A stretch of 64,000 nt of DNA from Christensenella sp. UBA1242 (lineage in GTDB: Bacteria > Bacillota > Clostridia > Christensenellales > UBA1242). The stretch is from NCBI GenBank assembly GCA_002308915.1, contig DBWI01000024.1:1-64000 (forward strand). The letters run 5' to 3'. Below, in pieces: positions 1-7,491 of this stretch; position 1 is the stretch's first letter; the number at the start of each line of letters is the position of its first letter. A program made the position numbers and the translations under genes. The notes under the pieces were generated by a model, which saw only the letters and a list, made by a program, of their open reading frames with translations, had not been told where the DNA came from and ran no database searches.

Positions 1-41
1 TGGTCCCAAACCACGTGCGCTACCAACTGCGCTACACCCCG
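1..41 (-). tRNA. tRNA-Pro (UGG), 5' part only
   Basis: The minus strand from 41 downward reads as the first 41 nt of a tRNA: an acceptor strand starting CGGGGTG, a D arm with AGTTGGTAGC, and an anticodon loop TTTGGGA whose bases 34-36 are TGG, the proline anticodon. The anticodon stem and the T arm run off the left edge of the window, so the 3' half is not seen. Confidence 0.9.
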
Positions 42-60
42 TTGTCGCTTGGACTTTCTT

Positions 61-89
61 ATACTATTATATTTGGCTTCATAAGTCAA
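61..89 (-). promoter_or_regulatory. Promoter of tRNA-Pro
   Basis: On the minus strand TTGACT (84-89) and TAGTAT (61-66) are 17 bp apart. This predicts a start near position 54, about 13 nt before the tRNA. The rest of 42-224 is AT-rich; no recognisable promoter for the spoIIA operon was found in it. Confidence 0.6.
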
Positions 90-224
90 GTATTTTTTTT
101 AAAATTTTTCAAAAAATTTACAAATTTAAATTTTAAATTTAATTTACATTACTATACAAAAAAAGACAATCATATTTATTTTTCTCAAAATCAAAAATGC
201 TACACTAATCACAGGAGGAAAATA

Positions 225-533
225 ATGCAAATTAAACATAGAATATACGAAAACACACTTTATGTTGTACTTAGTGGAGAGTTAGATGAACATTCGGCTT
301 ATCATGCAAGATTAAGTCTTGATGAAATCTTTGATAGTCCCAAATTTAAACAAGTAATTATAGATTTGTCTGAGCTTGATTTTATGGATAGCACAGGAAT
401 TGGCGTTTTGATTGGTAGGTATAAACGAATGAAAGACAAAGAAATTCCAATCTTTATATGTAATCCATCAACTCATGCGGAAAGAATTTTTAAAATGACA
501 GGATTATATGACATAATGCCCAAAATATCATAA
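225..533 (+). CDS. spoIIAA: SpoIIAA, anti-sigma-F antagonist (STAS domain)
   Basis: A 102-residue single STAS domain. SpoIIAA releases sigma-F in the forespore by binding the anti-sigma factor SpoIIAB, which inactivates it by phosphorylating a serine; that serine is Ser56 here in the motif MDSTGIG. The open frame extends upstream to position 15, but the ATG at 225 follows a perfect AGGAGG (213-218) and gives the usual family length. It is first in the operon with spoIIAB (9-nt gap) and sigF. Function in the cytoplasm at the start of forespore development is taken from the B. subtilis family. Confidence 0.95.
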   Translation: MQIKHRIYENTLYVVLSGELDEHSAYHARLSLDEIFDSPKFKQVIIDLSELDFMDSTGIGVLIGRYKRMKDKEIPIFICNPSTHAERIFKMTGLYDIMPKIS

Positions 534-542
534 GGAGGAAAC

Positions 543-992
543 ATGAAATTAATAAATGAAATGGAATTAAATTTTAAGGCACTATCAATAAATGAAGGAT
601 TTGCAAGATCTTGCGTTGCAGCATTTTGTGTTCAATCAAATCCAAGTCTAGACGAAATAACAGACATAAAAACAGCAGTAAGTGAAGCTGTTACAAATTG
701 TGTAGTTCATGCATATCCAGGTTTGCCTGGAAATGTTTGCATAAAAGTCAAACTATACGAAGATGAAGTTGAAATTGAAGTTATAGATAATGGAATAGGA
801 ATAGAAGACTTTGAAAAGGCAAAAGAGCCATTTTATACAACAAAAAAAGATGAAGAAAGAAGTGGAATGGGTTTTGCTGTTATGGAAAGTTTTATGGATA
901 GTCTTGAACTAAAACAAAACGAAAACAAAGGATTAATAGTCAAAATGCAAAAATTCTTTAAAAAACAAAATATGCCAGCAGTTGGTGAATAA
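543..992 (+). CDS. spoIIAB: SpoIIAB, anti-sigma-F factor and serine kinase
   Basis: A 149-residue GHKL-type ATPase. The N box (EAVTNCVVHAY), the ATP-lid motif DNGIGI and the G2 region SGMGFAVM are all present. The family binds and holds sigma-F inactive and phosphorylates SpoIIAA. An AGGAGG lies just upstream (533-538). The stop codon overlaps the start codon of sigF by one base (TAATG), indicating translational coupling that would keep anti-sigma and sigma factor in balance. Confidence 0.96.
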   Translation: MKLINEMELNFKALSINEGFARSCVAAFCVQSNPSLDEITDIKTAVSEAVTNCVVHAYPGLPGNVCIKVKLYEDEVEIEVIDNGIGIEDFEKAKEPFYTTKKDEERSGMGFAVMESFMDSLELKQNENKGLIVKMQKFFKKQNMPAVGE

Positions 993-1717
993 TGCTTCCT
1001 CAAGAACAAACATTACAACTAATCACAAAAGCAAAAGCGGGTGATGAGAGTGCAAAGGCAACATTATTTGAAGAAAACTCACCACTAATAAAGAGTTTAA
1101 TAAAAAGATTTTTGCATAAGGGAATAGAATATGATGATTTGTATCAAATAGGCACAATTGGTTTGCTTAAAGCAATCAACAACTTTGACATAAAATACAA
1201 TGTAAAATTTTCAACTTATGTTGTGCCAATGGTAATAGGTGAAATAAAGAGATTTATGCGAGATGATGGAGCAATAAAAGTATCACGAAGCATAAAAACT
1301 CTAAATCTAAAAATAAAAAAATATATTGATGAATTCAATAAGGAAAATCAAAGAAAACCCAGCATAAAAGAAATAGCACAAAAATTTGATATAGATGAGT
1401 CAGAAGTAATGTTTATCACAGATTCGTCAGCACTTCCAATTTCAATATATACACCATTTGAAGATGGCACAAACAGTTTGCTTTTAATCGATAGATTAAA
1501 TCAAGACAATTCACACGAAACAATGCTAGATAATCTCTTATTAAAGGAAACACTAAAACAATTAGATAATAGGGACAAAAAGATAATACTATTAAGATTT
1601 TTTAGAGATAAAACGCAAAGTGAAATTGCAAAAATGCTTGGTGTATCACAAGTTCAAGTGTCAAGATTAGAAAACAAAGTACTAGAAAAATTAAGAGATA
1701 AACTAACAATAACATAA
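992..1717 (+). CDS. sigF: RNA polymerase sigma-F factor
   Basis: A 241-residue sigma-70 family protein of the sporulation and flagellar size class. Region 2 contains YDDLYQIGTIGLLKAI and the sequence STYVVPMVIGEIKRFMRD; region 4 at the C-terminus has the helix-turn-helix QSEIAKMLGVSQVQVSRLE. Its position after spoIIAA and spoIIAB identifies it as sigma-F, the first forespore-specific sigma factor, rather than sigma-G or sigma-B. A terminator follows immediately. The spoVA genes downstream are classically transcribed by sigma-G. Confidence 0.96.
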   Translation: MLPQEQTLQLITKAKAGDESAKATLFEENSPLIKSLIKRFLHKGIEYDDLYQIGTIGLLKAINNFDIKYNVKFSTYVVPMVIGEIKRFMRDDGAIKVSRSIKTLNLKIKKYIDEFNKENQRKPSIKEIAQKFDIDESEVMFITDSSALPISIYTPFEDGTNSLLLIDRLNQDNSHETMLDNLLLKETLKQLDNRDKKIILLRFFRDKTQSEIAKMLGVSQVQVSRLENKVLEKLRDKLTIT

Positions 1718-1740
1718 AGTAGCAAGTAGCTACTTTTTTT
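1717..1740 (+). terminator. Terminator of the spoIIA operon
   Basis: A 7-bp stem (AAGTAGC / GCTACTT) with loop AAGTA starts at the sigF stop and is followed by a T-run. It overlaps the end of the convergent lipoprotein gene at 1739. Confidence 0.8.
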
Positions 1741-2608
1741 ATTCTTCATCATTTACTCTTTTCACTTCTATTGGCTTATATGTATCTATATTTTTATATA
1801 CTCCAAAAGTATCAATATTGGGCATATATGGATTACGATAAAAAGGGGACATAGGCATCATTCCACCATACATTCCATAGCCGCCATATCCACCGTAATA
1901 ATAGGGATTAGAGTATCCTCTACCAGCATATCCATAATAATTGTTATATCCCATCATATTACCATTTGCATTGGGATTTTCAACAACAACTTCTTCATCA
2001 TTTTGGGTTTTGTTATTGCCAAATGTATCAATATTTTTTGCTGTTTTCTTGACATCAAAATCATGTTCTAAATCTGTTATATTATACATTATATTGTATA
2101 TGTTATTGATAGTGTTATACAAGTTATAGATGTAAGTATTACGTATCTCCAAAGCATTTAAGGCAAGCAAATACTGCTCATTTGGCAAGTATTCATCTGC
2201 CTTTTTATTTATCTCAATACACTTTTCACTGTTTGTTGTAATCTTATCACACAAGTCTTCAATTAACAATTCTTTCCTTTTTGAAATATCTGTTTTTTCA
2301 AGTTCAATTATCTTGCAAAGAGTTTCAATCTCGTCAATGGCACCAGTAACACATGTTAGTAAATAATCTTTTTGATTCTCTAAAATATAGTAAGATTCAG
2401 CAATATCTTTTTTGCTATCATCTTCATCTGTTTTTGTGGCTACAATAGTGTATGTAGGCTTCTTTTCATCCAATTCTATTATGGCTTTTTCTGTTTGATT
2501 AAAAGTGCTATTAAGTTTTTCTACAAGCACTTTATTTTCATTTCTGTTGCAACCACAAATTGTTATCAAATATAACATTATTAAAAACAAAGCAATTGTT
2601 TTTTTCAT
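1739..2608 (-). CDS. Putative lipoprotein with repeated NIDT(F/Y) motifs
   Basis: No known domain recognised. The 289-residue product starts with a lipoprotein signal peptide ending in the lipobox ICGC (Cys20), so it is probably anchored to a membrane surface. Residues about 25-185 are predicted helical, as in spore lipoproteins or adaptors. The C-terminal third is low complexity, rich in Gly, Tyr, Asn and Met (about 212-262). The short motif NIDTFG or NIDTY occurs three times, at about 192, 264 and 273. It is transcribed against sigF and away from spoVAC, inside what is otherwise a spoIIA-spoVA cluster, so a role in spore formation is possible but is inference. The start follows TGGAG. Confidence 0.75.
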   Translation of the reverse strand: MKKTIALFLIMLYLITICGCNRNENKVLVEKLNSTFNQTEKAIIELDEKKPTYTIVATKTDEDDSKKDIAESYYILENQKDYLLTCVTGAIDEIETLCKIIELEKTDISKRKELLIEDLCDKITTNSEKCIEINKKADEYLPNEQYLLALNALEIRNTYIYNLYNTINNIYNIMYNITDLEHDFDVKKTAKNIDTFGNNKTQNDEEVVVENPNANGNMMGYNNYYGYAGRGYSNPYYYGGYGGYGMYGGMMPMSPFYRNPYMPNIDTFGVYKNIDTYKPIEVKRVNDEE

Positions 2609-2704
2609 AATTTCTCCATAAATATTATTTGCAAATAGTTTTTTTATATTCTTTTATGTTGTTTAACAACAAATTATTTGGCAATAAATGAAGTAGGGGG
2701 AATT

Positions 2705-3151
2705 ATGCAAGACGAAGTTAGAAATAAAAAATATAATTCTTATGTAGAAGCAAAAATTGCAAAAACCCACGCTTGGCCAAGTCTTTTTAATGCGTTTTGG
2801 GTTGGTGGACTTATTTGTGTATTTGGACAAGTGTGTAATGATTTGATTTTAATGTGGTTTCCAAGCATTTCAACACAAAGTGCTTGGGCTTACACTTTGA
2901 TTATAATAATTTTTATTGCTGCACTTTTAACTGGATTAGGTGTATTTGACAAAATTGGAGCATTTGCTGGTGCTGGAACAATAGTTCCAATTACTGGATT
3001 TTCCAATTCAATCACAAGTCCAGCGCTTGATTTCAAAAATGAAGGAATTATTTTTGGTATGTGTGCAAAAATGTTCATAATTGCTGGTCCTGTAATAGTA
3101 TCTGGAACTGTTGCAAGTATGATTGTAGGCATAATTTATTTATTTGTGTAG
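2705..3151 (+). CDS. spoVAC: SpoVAC, dipicolinic acid channel subunit
   Basis: A 148-residue integral membrane protein matching SpoVAC, a component of the SpoVA channel in the spore inner membrane. It takes up Ca-dipicolinate during sporulation and releases it on germination. The N-terminus is hydrophilic; about four hydrophobic segments follow, with the glycine-rich AFAGAGTIVPITGFSNS characteristic of the SpoVAC/SpoVAE family. The frame opens at 2678, but the ATG at 2705 has GGGGG just upstream and fits the family better. spoVAD follows directly. spoVAA, AB and AF are absent, giving the minimal C-D-E set usual in Clostridia. Confidence 0.93.
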   Translation: MQDEVRNKKYNSYVEAKIAKTHAWPSLFNAFWVGGLICVFGQVCNDLILMWFPSISTQSAWAYTLIIIIFIAALLTGLGVFDKIGAFAGAGTIVPITGFSNSITSPALDFKNEGIIFGMCAKMFIIAGPVIVSGTVASMIVGIIYLFV

Positions 3152-3157
3152 GTGAAT

Positions 3158-4174
3158 ATGAAAAGAGAATTAGGACAACAAACTGTTTTTTTTAAAAACA
3201 AACCTAAAATTATTGGACATTATTCAATTGTCGGTCCAAAGGAAGGGAAAGGAAATCTTAGAGAATACTTCAGTGAAATTGAACAAGATGACTTTTTTGG
3301 GCAAAAAACATATGAGAAAGGCGAAAGAGTAATGATAGAAAGAGCTTTGGAAGGTGCTGTAAAAGATGCAAATTTGTCTTTTGATGACATAAAGCTTTTT
3401 CTTTCTGGGGATTTACTCAATCAAATAATTAGTTCAAGTTATGCAGCAAGAAAATATGATATTCCATATGCTGGTGTTTTTGGTGCTTGTTCAACAATGG
3501 CAGAAAGTCTTGCTCTTGGAGCTTGTCTTGTTGATGGTGGACATTTTGAAACTGTGGCTTGTGCAACTTCTAGCCATTTTTCCACAGCAGAAAGACAGTT
3601 TCGAACTCCTTTGGAATTAGGTAGCCAAAGACCACCAACATCACAATGGACAGTTACAGGTTCTGGAGCTGATATAATTTCTAGTAAAGGCAGCGGTCCA
3701 ATAATTACATGTGCAACATTTGGAAAAGTTGCAGATTTTGGAATAACAGACGTAAATAATATGGGTGCAGCTATGGCACCTGCAGCAATGTATACTTTGA
3801 TTGCACACTTTAAAGACACAAAGACAAAGCCAGAAGATTACGACTTGATTTTGAGTGGAGATTTGGGCAAACTTGGCAGTGAAATTCTAATTGATTTAAT
3901 GGAAGATAAAGGTTATAAACTTGGACTTAATTACAAAGATTGCGGACAAATAATCTTCAAACGAAATCAAAATGTTTTGATGGGTGGCAGTGGCTGTGGT
4001 TGCAGTGCGACTGTATTGAATTCTATTGTATTAAAAAAGCTAATCACAGGTGAATATAAAAGAGTTTTGTTTATGGCTACAGGTGCATTACTTTCAACAC
4101 TTAGTGCACAGCAAGGAGAAAGTGTACCAGGTGTTGCACACGCAGTTGTAATTGAAGGAGAGAAAAATGAATGA
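3158..4174 (+). CDS. spoVAD: SpoVAD, thiolase-fold dipicolinate-binding protein
   Basis: About 338 residues, the normal SpoVAD size. The protein has a thiolase-like fold (GACSTMAESLALGA around the position of the thiolase nucleophile) and in B. subtilis binds dipicolinic acid directly on the outer face of the spore inner membrane. The GTG at 3152, adjoining the spoVAC stop, is an alternative start two codons upstream; I chose the ATG at 3158 because AGGTGA lies before it, though the spacing is short. The 3' end overlaps spoVAE by 8 nt, so the three spoVA genes are one translationally coupled unit. Confidence 0.94.
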   Translation: MKRELGQQTVFFKNKPKIIGHYSIVGPKEGKGNLREYFSEIEQDDFFGQKTYEKGERVMIERALEGAVKDANLSFDDIKLFLSGDLLNQIISSSYAARKYDIPYAGVFGACSTMAESLALGACLVDGGHFETVACATSSHFSTAERQFRTPLELGSQRPPTSQWTVTGSGADIISSKGSGPIITCATFGKVADFGITDVNNMGAAMAPAAMYTLIAHFKDTKTKPEDYDLILSGDLGKLGSEILIDLMEDKGYKLGLNYKDCGQIIFKRNQNVLMGGSGCGCSATVLNSIVLKKLITGEYKRVLFMATGALLSTLSAQQGESVPGVAHAVVIEGEKNE

Positions 4175-4538
4175 TTGGTATGTGTATTTAATTGTATTTT
4201 TAACAGGTGGTACAATTTGCTTTATTGGGCAAATACTTGTAATAAAAACCAAAATGACAACAGCAAGAATACTTGTAACTTTTGTCCTATTAGGTGTATT
4301 TTTGCAAGCAGTTGGCCTATTTGATGCAATTTCACAGTTTTGCAAAGCAGGAATAAATGTTCCAATAATTGGATTTGGTGCATCACTTGCAAAAGGTGCA
4401 ATAAACGCTGTTAAATCAAGTGGAATATTGGGTATTTTCACAGGTGGACTTTCTGCTTGTGCAGGTGGTATTGCTGCAGCAATATTTTTTGCTTTTATAT
4501 TTGGAATTATATTCAAAGCAAAAACAAAAAAGATGTAA
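4167..4538 (+). CDS. spoVAE: SpoVAE (SpoVAEB), dipicolinate channel subunit
   Basis: A 123-residue membrane protein homologous to SpoVAC: hydrophobic segments and the signature CKAGINVPIIGFGASLAKGA. It completes the spore membrane channel with SpoVAC and SpoVAD. A TTG at 4152 opens the frame, but the ATG at 4167 with GGAG about 7 nt upstream is the convincing start. It overlaps the end of spoVAD. No terminator is evident before yunB; instead a sigma-E-like promoter follows. Confidence 0.93.
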   Translation: MNDWYVYLIVFLTGGTICFIGQILVIKTKMTTARILVTFVLLGVFLQAVGLFDAISQFCKAGINVPIIGFGASLAKGAINAVKSSGILGIFTGGLSACAGGIAAAIFFAFIFGIIFKAKTKKM

Positions 4539-4568
4539 AAATATTAAAAAATTAACAATTCATAGCAT
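4539..4568 (+). promoter_or_regulatory. Sigma-E-like promoter of yunB
   Basis: AAATATT (4539-4545) and CATAGCAT (4561-4568) are 15 bp apart. This fits the sigma-E pattern of an ATATT-type -35 and a CATANNNT -10. yunB is a sigma-E gene in B. subtilis. The start of transcription would fall around 4574-4579, next to or at the GTG start codon. Confidence 0.55.
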
Positions 4569-4578
4569 ATAATACTAT

Positions 4579-5259
4579 GTGAAAAATAATAAGAAATGCA
4601 GTAAGTTTCGTTTGCCATTCAAGTATAAACTTGGTATATTTTTTTGCATATTTGTTCTTGTTATTGCTTGCATATTAACATATCTTAATAATGTTGTTAA
4701 TCCTGTTATTATTGAATCAAGTGGAGCAAAAACAAGGTCACTATCTCAAAAGGCAGTTGAACAAGCAATTTTTGATACAATTTCTGGTGAAGAAATATAT
4801 GATAGTCTTGTTATGATTGCAAGAAATGAAAATGGCAAAGTAATATACATAAGCACAAACACATTGCAAATAAATTTGCTTGCACGAAAGCTTGTTAAAG
4901 CAGCACAACAAAACCTTGAAAATCTTGGCGAAAAGGGAATAAATATTCCACTAGGGACATTTACCGGAATGCCAATTTTTGTAGGTCGTGGACCTAATAT
5001 AAATATAAAATTACTTCCTATAGGAAGTATTGCATGCAAATTTAGTTCAGAATTTGTTAATGCAGGCATAAATCAAACAAATCATAAAATATATTTAAAT
5101 GTTACTTCAAATGTTTCAATAATTTTACCTACAGGCAACCAGACAATAAAAACGACAACCCAAGTAATGATTGCCGAAAGTATTATAGTGGGTGAAATCC
5201 CAGAAACATATCTAAACTCAACAAGTTTGGACGATATGCTTAACCTCGTTCCAGATTAA
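4579..5259 (+). CDS. yunB: YunB family sporulation protein
   Basis: 226 residues: a short basic N-terminus, one membrane anchor (about 17-40), then an extracytoplasmic domain. The sequence VVNPVIIESSGAKTRSLSQKAVEQAI and the repeated LPIGS, LPTGNQTI-type strands match YunB, a mother-cell sporulation protein needed for normal spore maturation; its molecular role is unknown. The start is a GTG without a visible Shine-Dalgarno sequence, just below a sigma-E-like promoter. The 3' end overlaps the convergent pseudouridine synthase gene by 20 bp. Confidence 0.88.
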   Translation: MKNNKKCSKFRLPFKYKLGIFFCIFVLVIACILTYLNNVVNPVIIESSGAKTRSLSQKAVEQAIFDTISGEEIYDSLVMIARNENGKVIYISTNTLQINLLARKLVKAAQQNLENLGEKGINIPLGTFTGMPIFVGRGPNINIKLLPIGSIACKFSSEFVNAGINQTNHKIYLNVTSNVSIILPTGNQTIKTTTQVMIAESIIVGEIPETYLNSTSLDDMLNLVPD

Positions 5260-6127
5260 TTAACTTCAAAAAATCATCAGGAAAATCGACTGACAAACTA
5301 ATTATCTTTTTTGTTGTTGGTTGCACAAATGATATTTCTTTGAGAAGTAGAGCAGTATGAGATATTTTCTCGCTTTTTTGCCCATATAACTCATCACCAA
5401 TAAGTGAATGTCCAATACTTGACATATGAACTCTTATTTGATGAGTTCTGCCATGTTCAATTTTTATTTTTGCAAGGGAATATCCATCAAAATTTTTAAC
5501 AACTTCAACATAAGTTTTTGCAGGTTTTCCAAGTGTATCAGAAGTCTCTCTTTTGTTTTGATTTATTCCATTGTTACACATTGTAACAATGTTTTTATCA
5601 ATAACTATATCTTCATTCAAATTACCAGAACAAATAGCATAATATGTTTTTTGTACATTTTCATCTCTATTTAAGAAATTACTTGCAAGGCTATTTTTTG
5701 CAACCAAAACAATTCCACAAGCATCTTTGTCTAATCTGTTTATAATTCTAACAACAAAGTCTCCACCATAATAATTGAGTATTGCACCAGCCAAATTATT
5801 CATATAATGTGACCTAGACGGCATAGTTGCAAGTCCACTAGGCTTATTGATTGCCACAATATCATTGTCTTCATAAATAACATCAAGTTTGATGTCGCAT
5901 AGTTGCAATTTTGAATTTGAATTTGGATTGTTGTTAATTGATATAACATCTCCATTATCAACAATTTTGTCCATAAAACAAACTTCATTATTAAGCTTAA
6001 TGAAACCACTTTGTTTTCGTAAGTTTTTTAGATAGTTTTCACTATGCCCCAAAGATTTCAAATATGAGTATATTGTTTGTTTATTGAGAGCATTTTTAAC
6101 CACAACATCTACATAACTTTCTTTCAT
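5240..6127 (-). CDS. RluA-family RNA pseudouridine synthase
   Basis: 295 residues: an S4-like RNA-binding domain (about 1-75) followed by the RluA catalytic domain. The catalytic aspartate lies in NRLDKDACG, where the family usually has HRLDxxTSG. Further family motifs are INKPSGLATMPS and GRTHQIRVHMSSIGH. It isomerises uridine to pseudouridine in rRNA or tRNA; which site cannot be told from sequence. It is a lone gene, convergent with and overlapping the end of yunB, and its start region faces the pheS leader. Confidence 0.93.
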   Translation of the reverse strand: MKESYVDVVVKNALNKQTIYSYLKSLGHSENYLKNLRKQSGFIKLNNEVCFMDKIVDNGDVISINNNPNSNSKLQLCDIKLDVIYEDNDIVAINKPSGLATMPSRSHYMNNLAGAILNYYGGDFVVRIINRLDKDACGIVLVAKNSLASNFLNRDENVQKTYYAICSGNLNEDIVIDKNIVTMCNNGINQNKRETSDTLGKPAKTYVEVVKNFDGYSLAKIKIEHGRTHQIRVHMSSIGHSLIGDELYGQKSEKISHTALLLKEISFVQPTTKKIISLSVDFPDDFLKLINLERG

Positions 6128-6224
6128 AATAATTTTATAGTAACATATTTAATAAAGTTAGTAAATTATATTTGACTTTTAGTTTGTATTGTGCTAGTTT
6201 ATTTTTTGTTAAAAGACGATGATA

Positions 6225-6446
6225 AAAGACTAGTAACTATTCTAATTGCCAACAGAGATGAAAACTCCTGGGCTGAAAGGTTTTCTTGGACAAATTATAG
6301 TGAATTCACTTTTTAGTCACCAGCTGAAATAGTAGTAGGATTGGTCGGGAAATCCCGTTATAGATTAAATGAGTATGCTTTGCATGAATTTAGGTGGTAC
6401 CGTGGCTAAGAGTTAGTCACCCTAAAATTTGCAAAGTTTTTTTATT
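6225..6446 (+). promoter_or_regulatory. T-box leader, Phe-specific (UUC specifier)
   Basis: A tRNA-sensing T-box riboswitch ahead of pheST. Stem I is closed by GACTA (6229-6233) with TAGTC (6314-6318); its upper helix pairs GAAAAC with GTTTTC, and GGCTGAAAG forms the distal loop. The specifier bulge reads TGAATTCACTT, giving the Phe codon TTC at 6305-6307. The T-box itself is AGGTGGTACCGTGG (6392-6405). A terminator forms from TTTGCA...TTTAGG with CCCTAAAATTTGCAAAG and a long T-run. Uncharged tRNA-Phe would stabilise the antiterminator and permit transcription. The T-box carries G-to-U changes from the usual AGGGTGGNACCGCG. Confidence 0.95.
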
Positions 6447-6461
6447 TTTTAAGGAGAGAAA

Positions 6462-7481
6462 ATGGAAAAAAAGATTACTGAATTTTTAGAAAAAGCAAAA
6501 CAAGAATTGGCAACATGTAATGCACTAAAGCCATTAAATGACCTAAGAGTAAAGTTTTTAGGTAAACAAGGTGAGTTAACTGCATTTTTGCGTTCAATGA
6601 AAGATGTTCCAAATGAAGACAAACCAAAAATTGGACAACTAATCAACAAAGCTCGTCAAGAAGTTGAAGAAAAAATAAATGAATTACAACGCAAACTTGA
6701 AGAAAAAGTATTAGAAGAAAAACTTTCAAGACAAAAAGTGGATATAACAGAGCCAAGCAAAGTGCCAGAAAAAGGCGAAATACACCCACTACACAAAGTT
6801 TTTGACAAACTTATTGATTGTTGTGTTGAAATGGGATTTACAGTTGTTACAGGCCCAGAAATCGAGTATGACTACTATAACTTTGAAGCTCTTAATGTAC
6901 CAAAAGACCATCCAGCAAGAGATATGCAAGATACTTTCTTTATCTCAGACAATATCTTAATGCGTTCACAAACTTCATCTGTTCAGGTTCATGCTATGGA
7001 AACAATGAAGCCACCATTTAGAATTGTTAGTCCAGGTAGAACATACAGAGCTGATAGTGATGCAACACACAGCCCAGTATTCCATCAATTTGAAGGTCTT
7101 GTTGTTGATGAAAACATTTCTATGATTGACCTAAAATCTATGCTTACAAATCTTCTTTCAATGTTATTTGGAGAAAATACAAAAGTTAGATTCCGTCCTT
7201 CATACTTCCCATTCACAGAGCCAAGTGTTGAAGTTGACGCAACTTGTCCATCTTGTGGTGGCAAAGGTTGTAAACTTTGCAAAGGTACTGGTTTTATGGA
7301 ACTTTTGGGTGCTGGTATGGTTAATCCAAAAGTTTTGGAAATGAGTGGTATTGATAGCAAAAAGTACACAGGATTTGCATTTGGTCCAGGTGTAGACAGA
7401 TTGGCAATGGTAGTTAACAAAATACCAGACCTTAGAATGATGTTTGAAAATGATATTAAATTTTTGGAACAATTGAAGTAG
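6462..7481 (+). CDS. pheS: Phenylalanyl-tRNA synthetase alpha subunit
   Basis: 339 residues, the usual bacterial PheS length. It has an N-terminal coiled coil for tRNA binding (1-95), then the class II catalytic core with GEIHPL (motif around 1), the motif 2 region FRIVSPGRTYRAD and motif 3 GFAFGPGVDRLAM. A four-cysteine insert (CPSCGGKGCKLCKGTG) typical of clostridial PheS probably binds zinc. It forms an alpha2-beta2 enzyme with PheT that charges tRNA-Phe. It is preceded by AAGGAG and by the T-box leader, and followed 10 nt later by pheT. Confidence 0.98.
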   Translation: MEKKITEFLEKAKQELATCNALKPLNDLRVKFLGKQGELTAFLRSMKDVPNEDKPKIGQLINKARQEVEEKINELQRKLEEKVLEEKLSRQKVDITEPSKVPEKGEIHPLHKVFDKLIDCCVEMGFTVVTGPEIEYDYYNFEALNVPKDHPARDMQDTFFISDNILMRSQTSSVQVHAMETMKPPFRIVSPGRTYRADSDATHSPVFHQFEGLVVDENISMIDLKSMLTNLLSMLFGENTKVRFRPSYFPFTEPSVEVDATCPSCGGKGCKLCKGTGFMELLGAGMVNPKVLEMSGIDSKKYTGFAFGPGVDRLAMVVNKIPDLRMMFENDIKFLEQLK

Positions 7482-7491
7482 GAGAAAGATA

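Noticed and set aside
15..224. N-terminal extension of the spoIIAA frame
   Set aside because: It runs through the tRNA-Pro gene and AT-rich DNA; the ATG at 225 has a perfect AGGAGG and gives the family length.
3439..3819. Antisense frame in spoVAD
   Set aside because: Entirely within a well-identified gene and without a ribosome binding site.
4094..4516. Antisense frame across spoVAD and spoVAE
   Set aside because: Covers two recognised overlapping genes; no independent signals.
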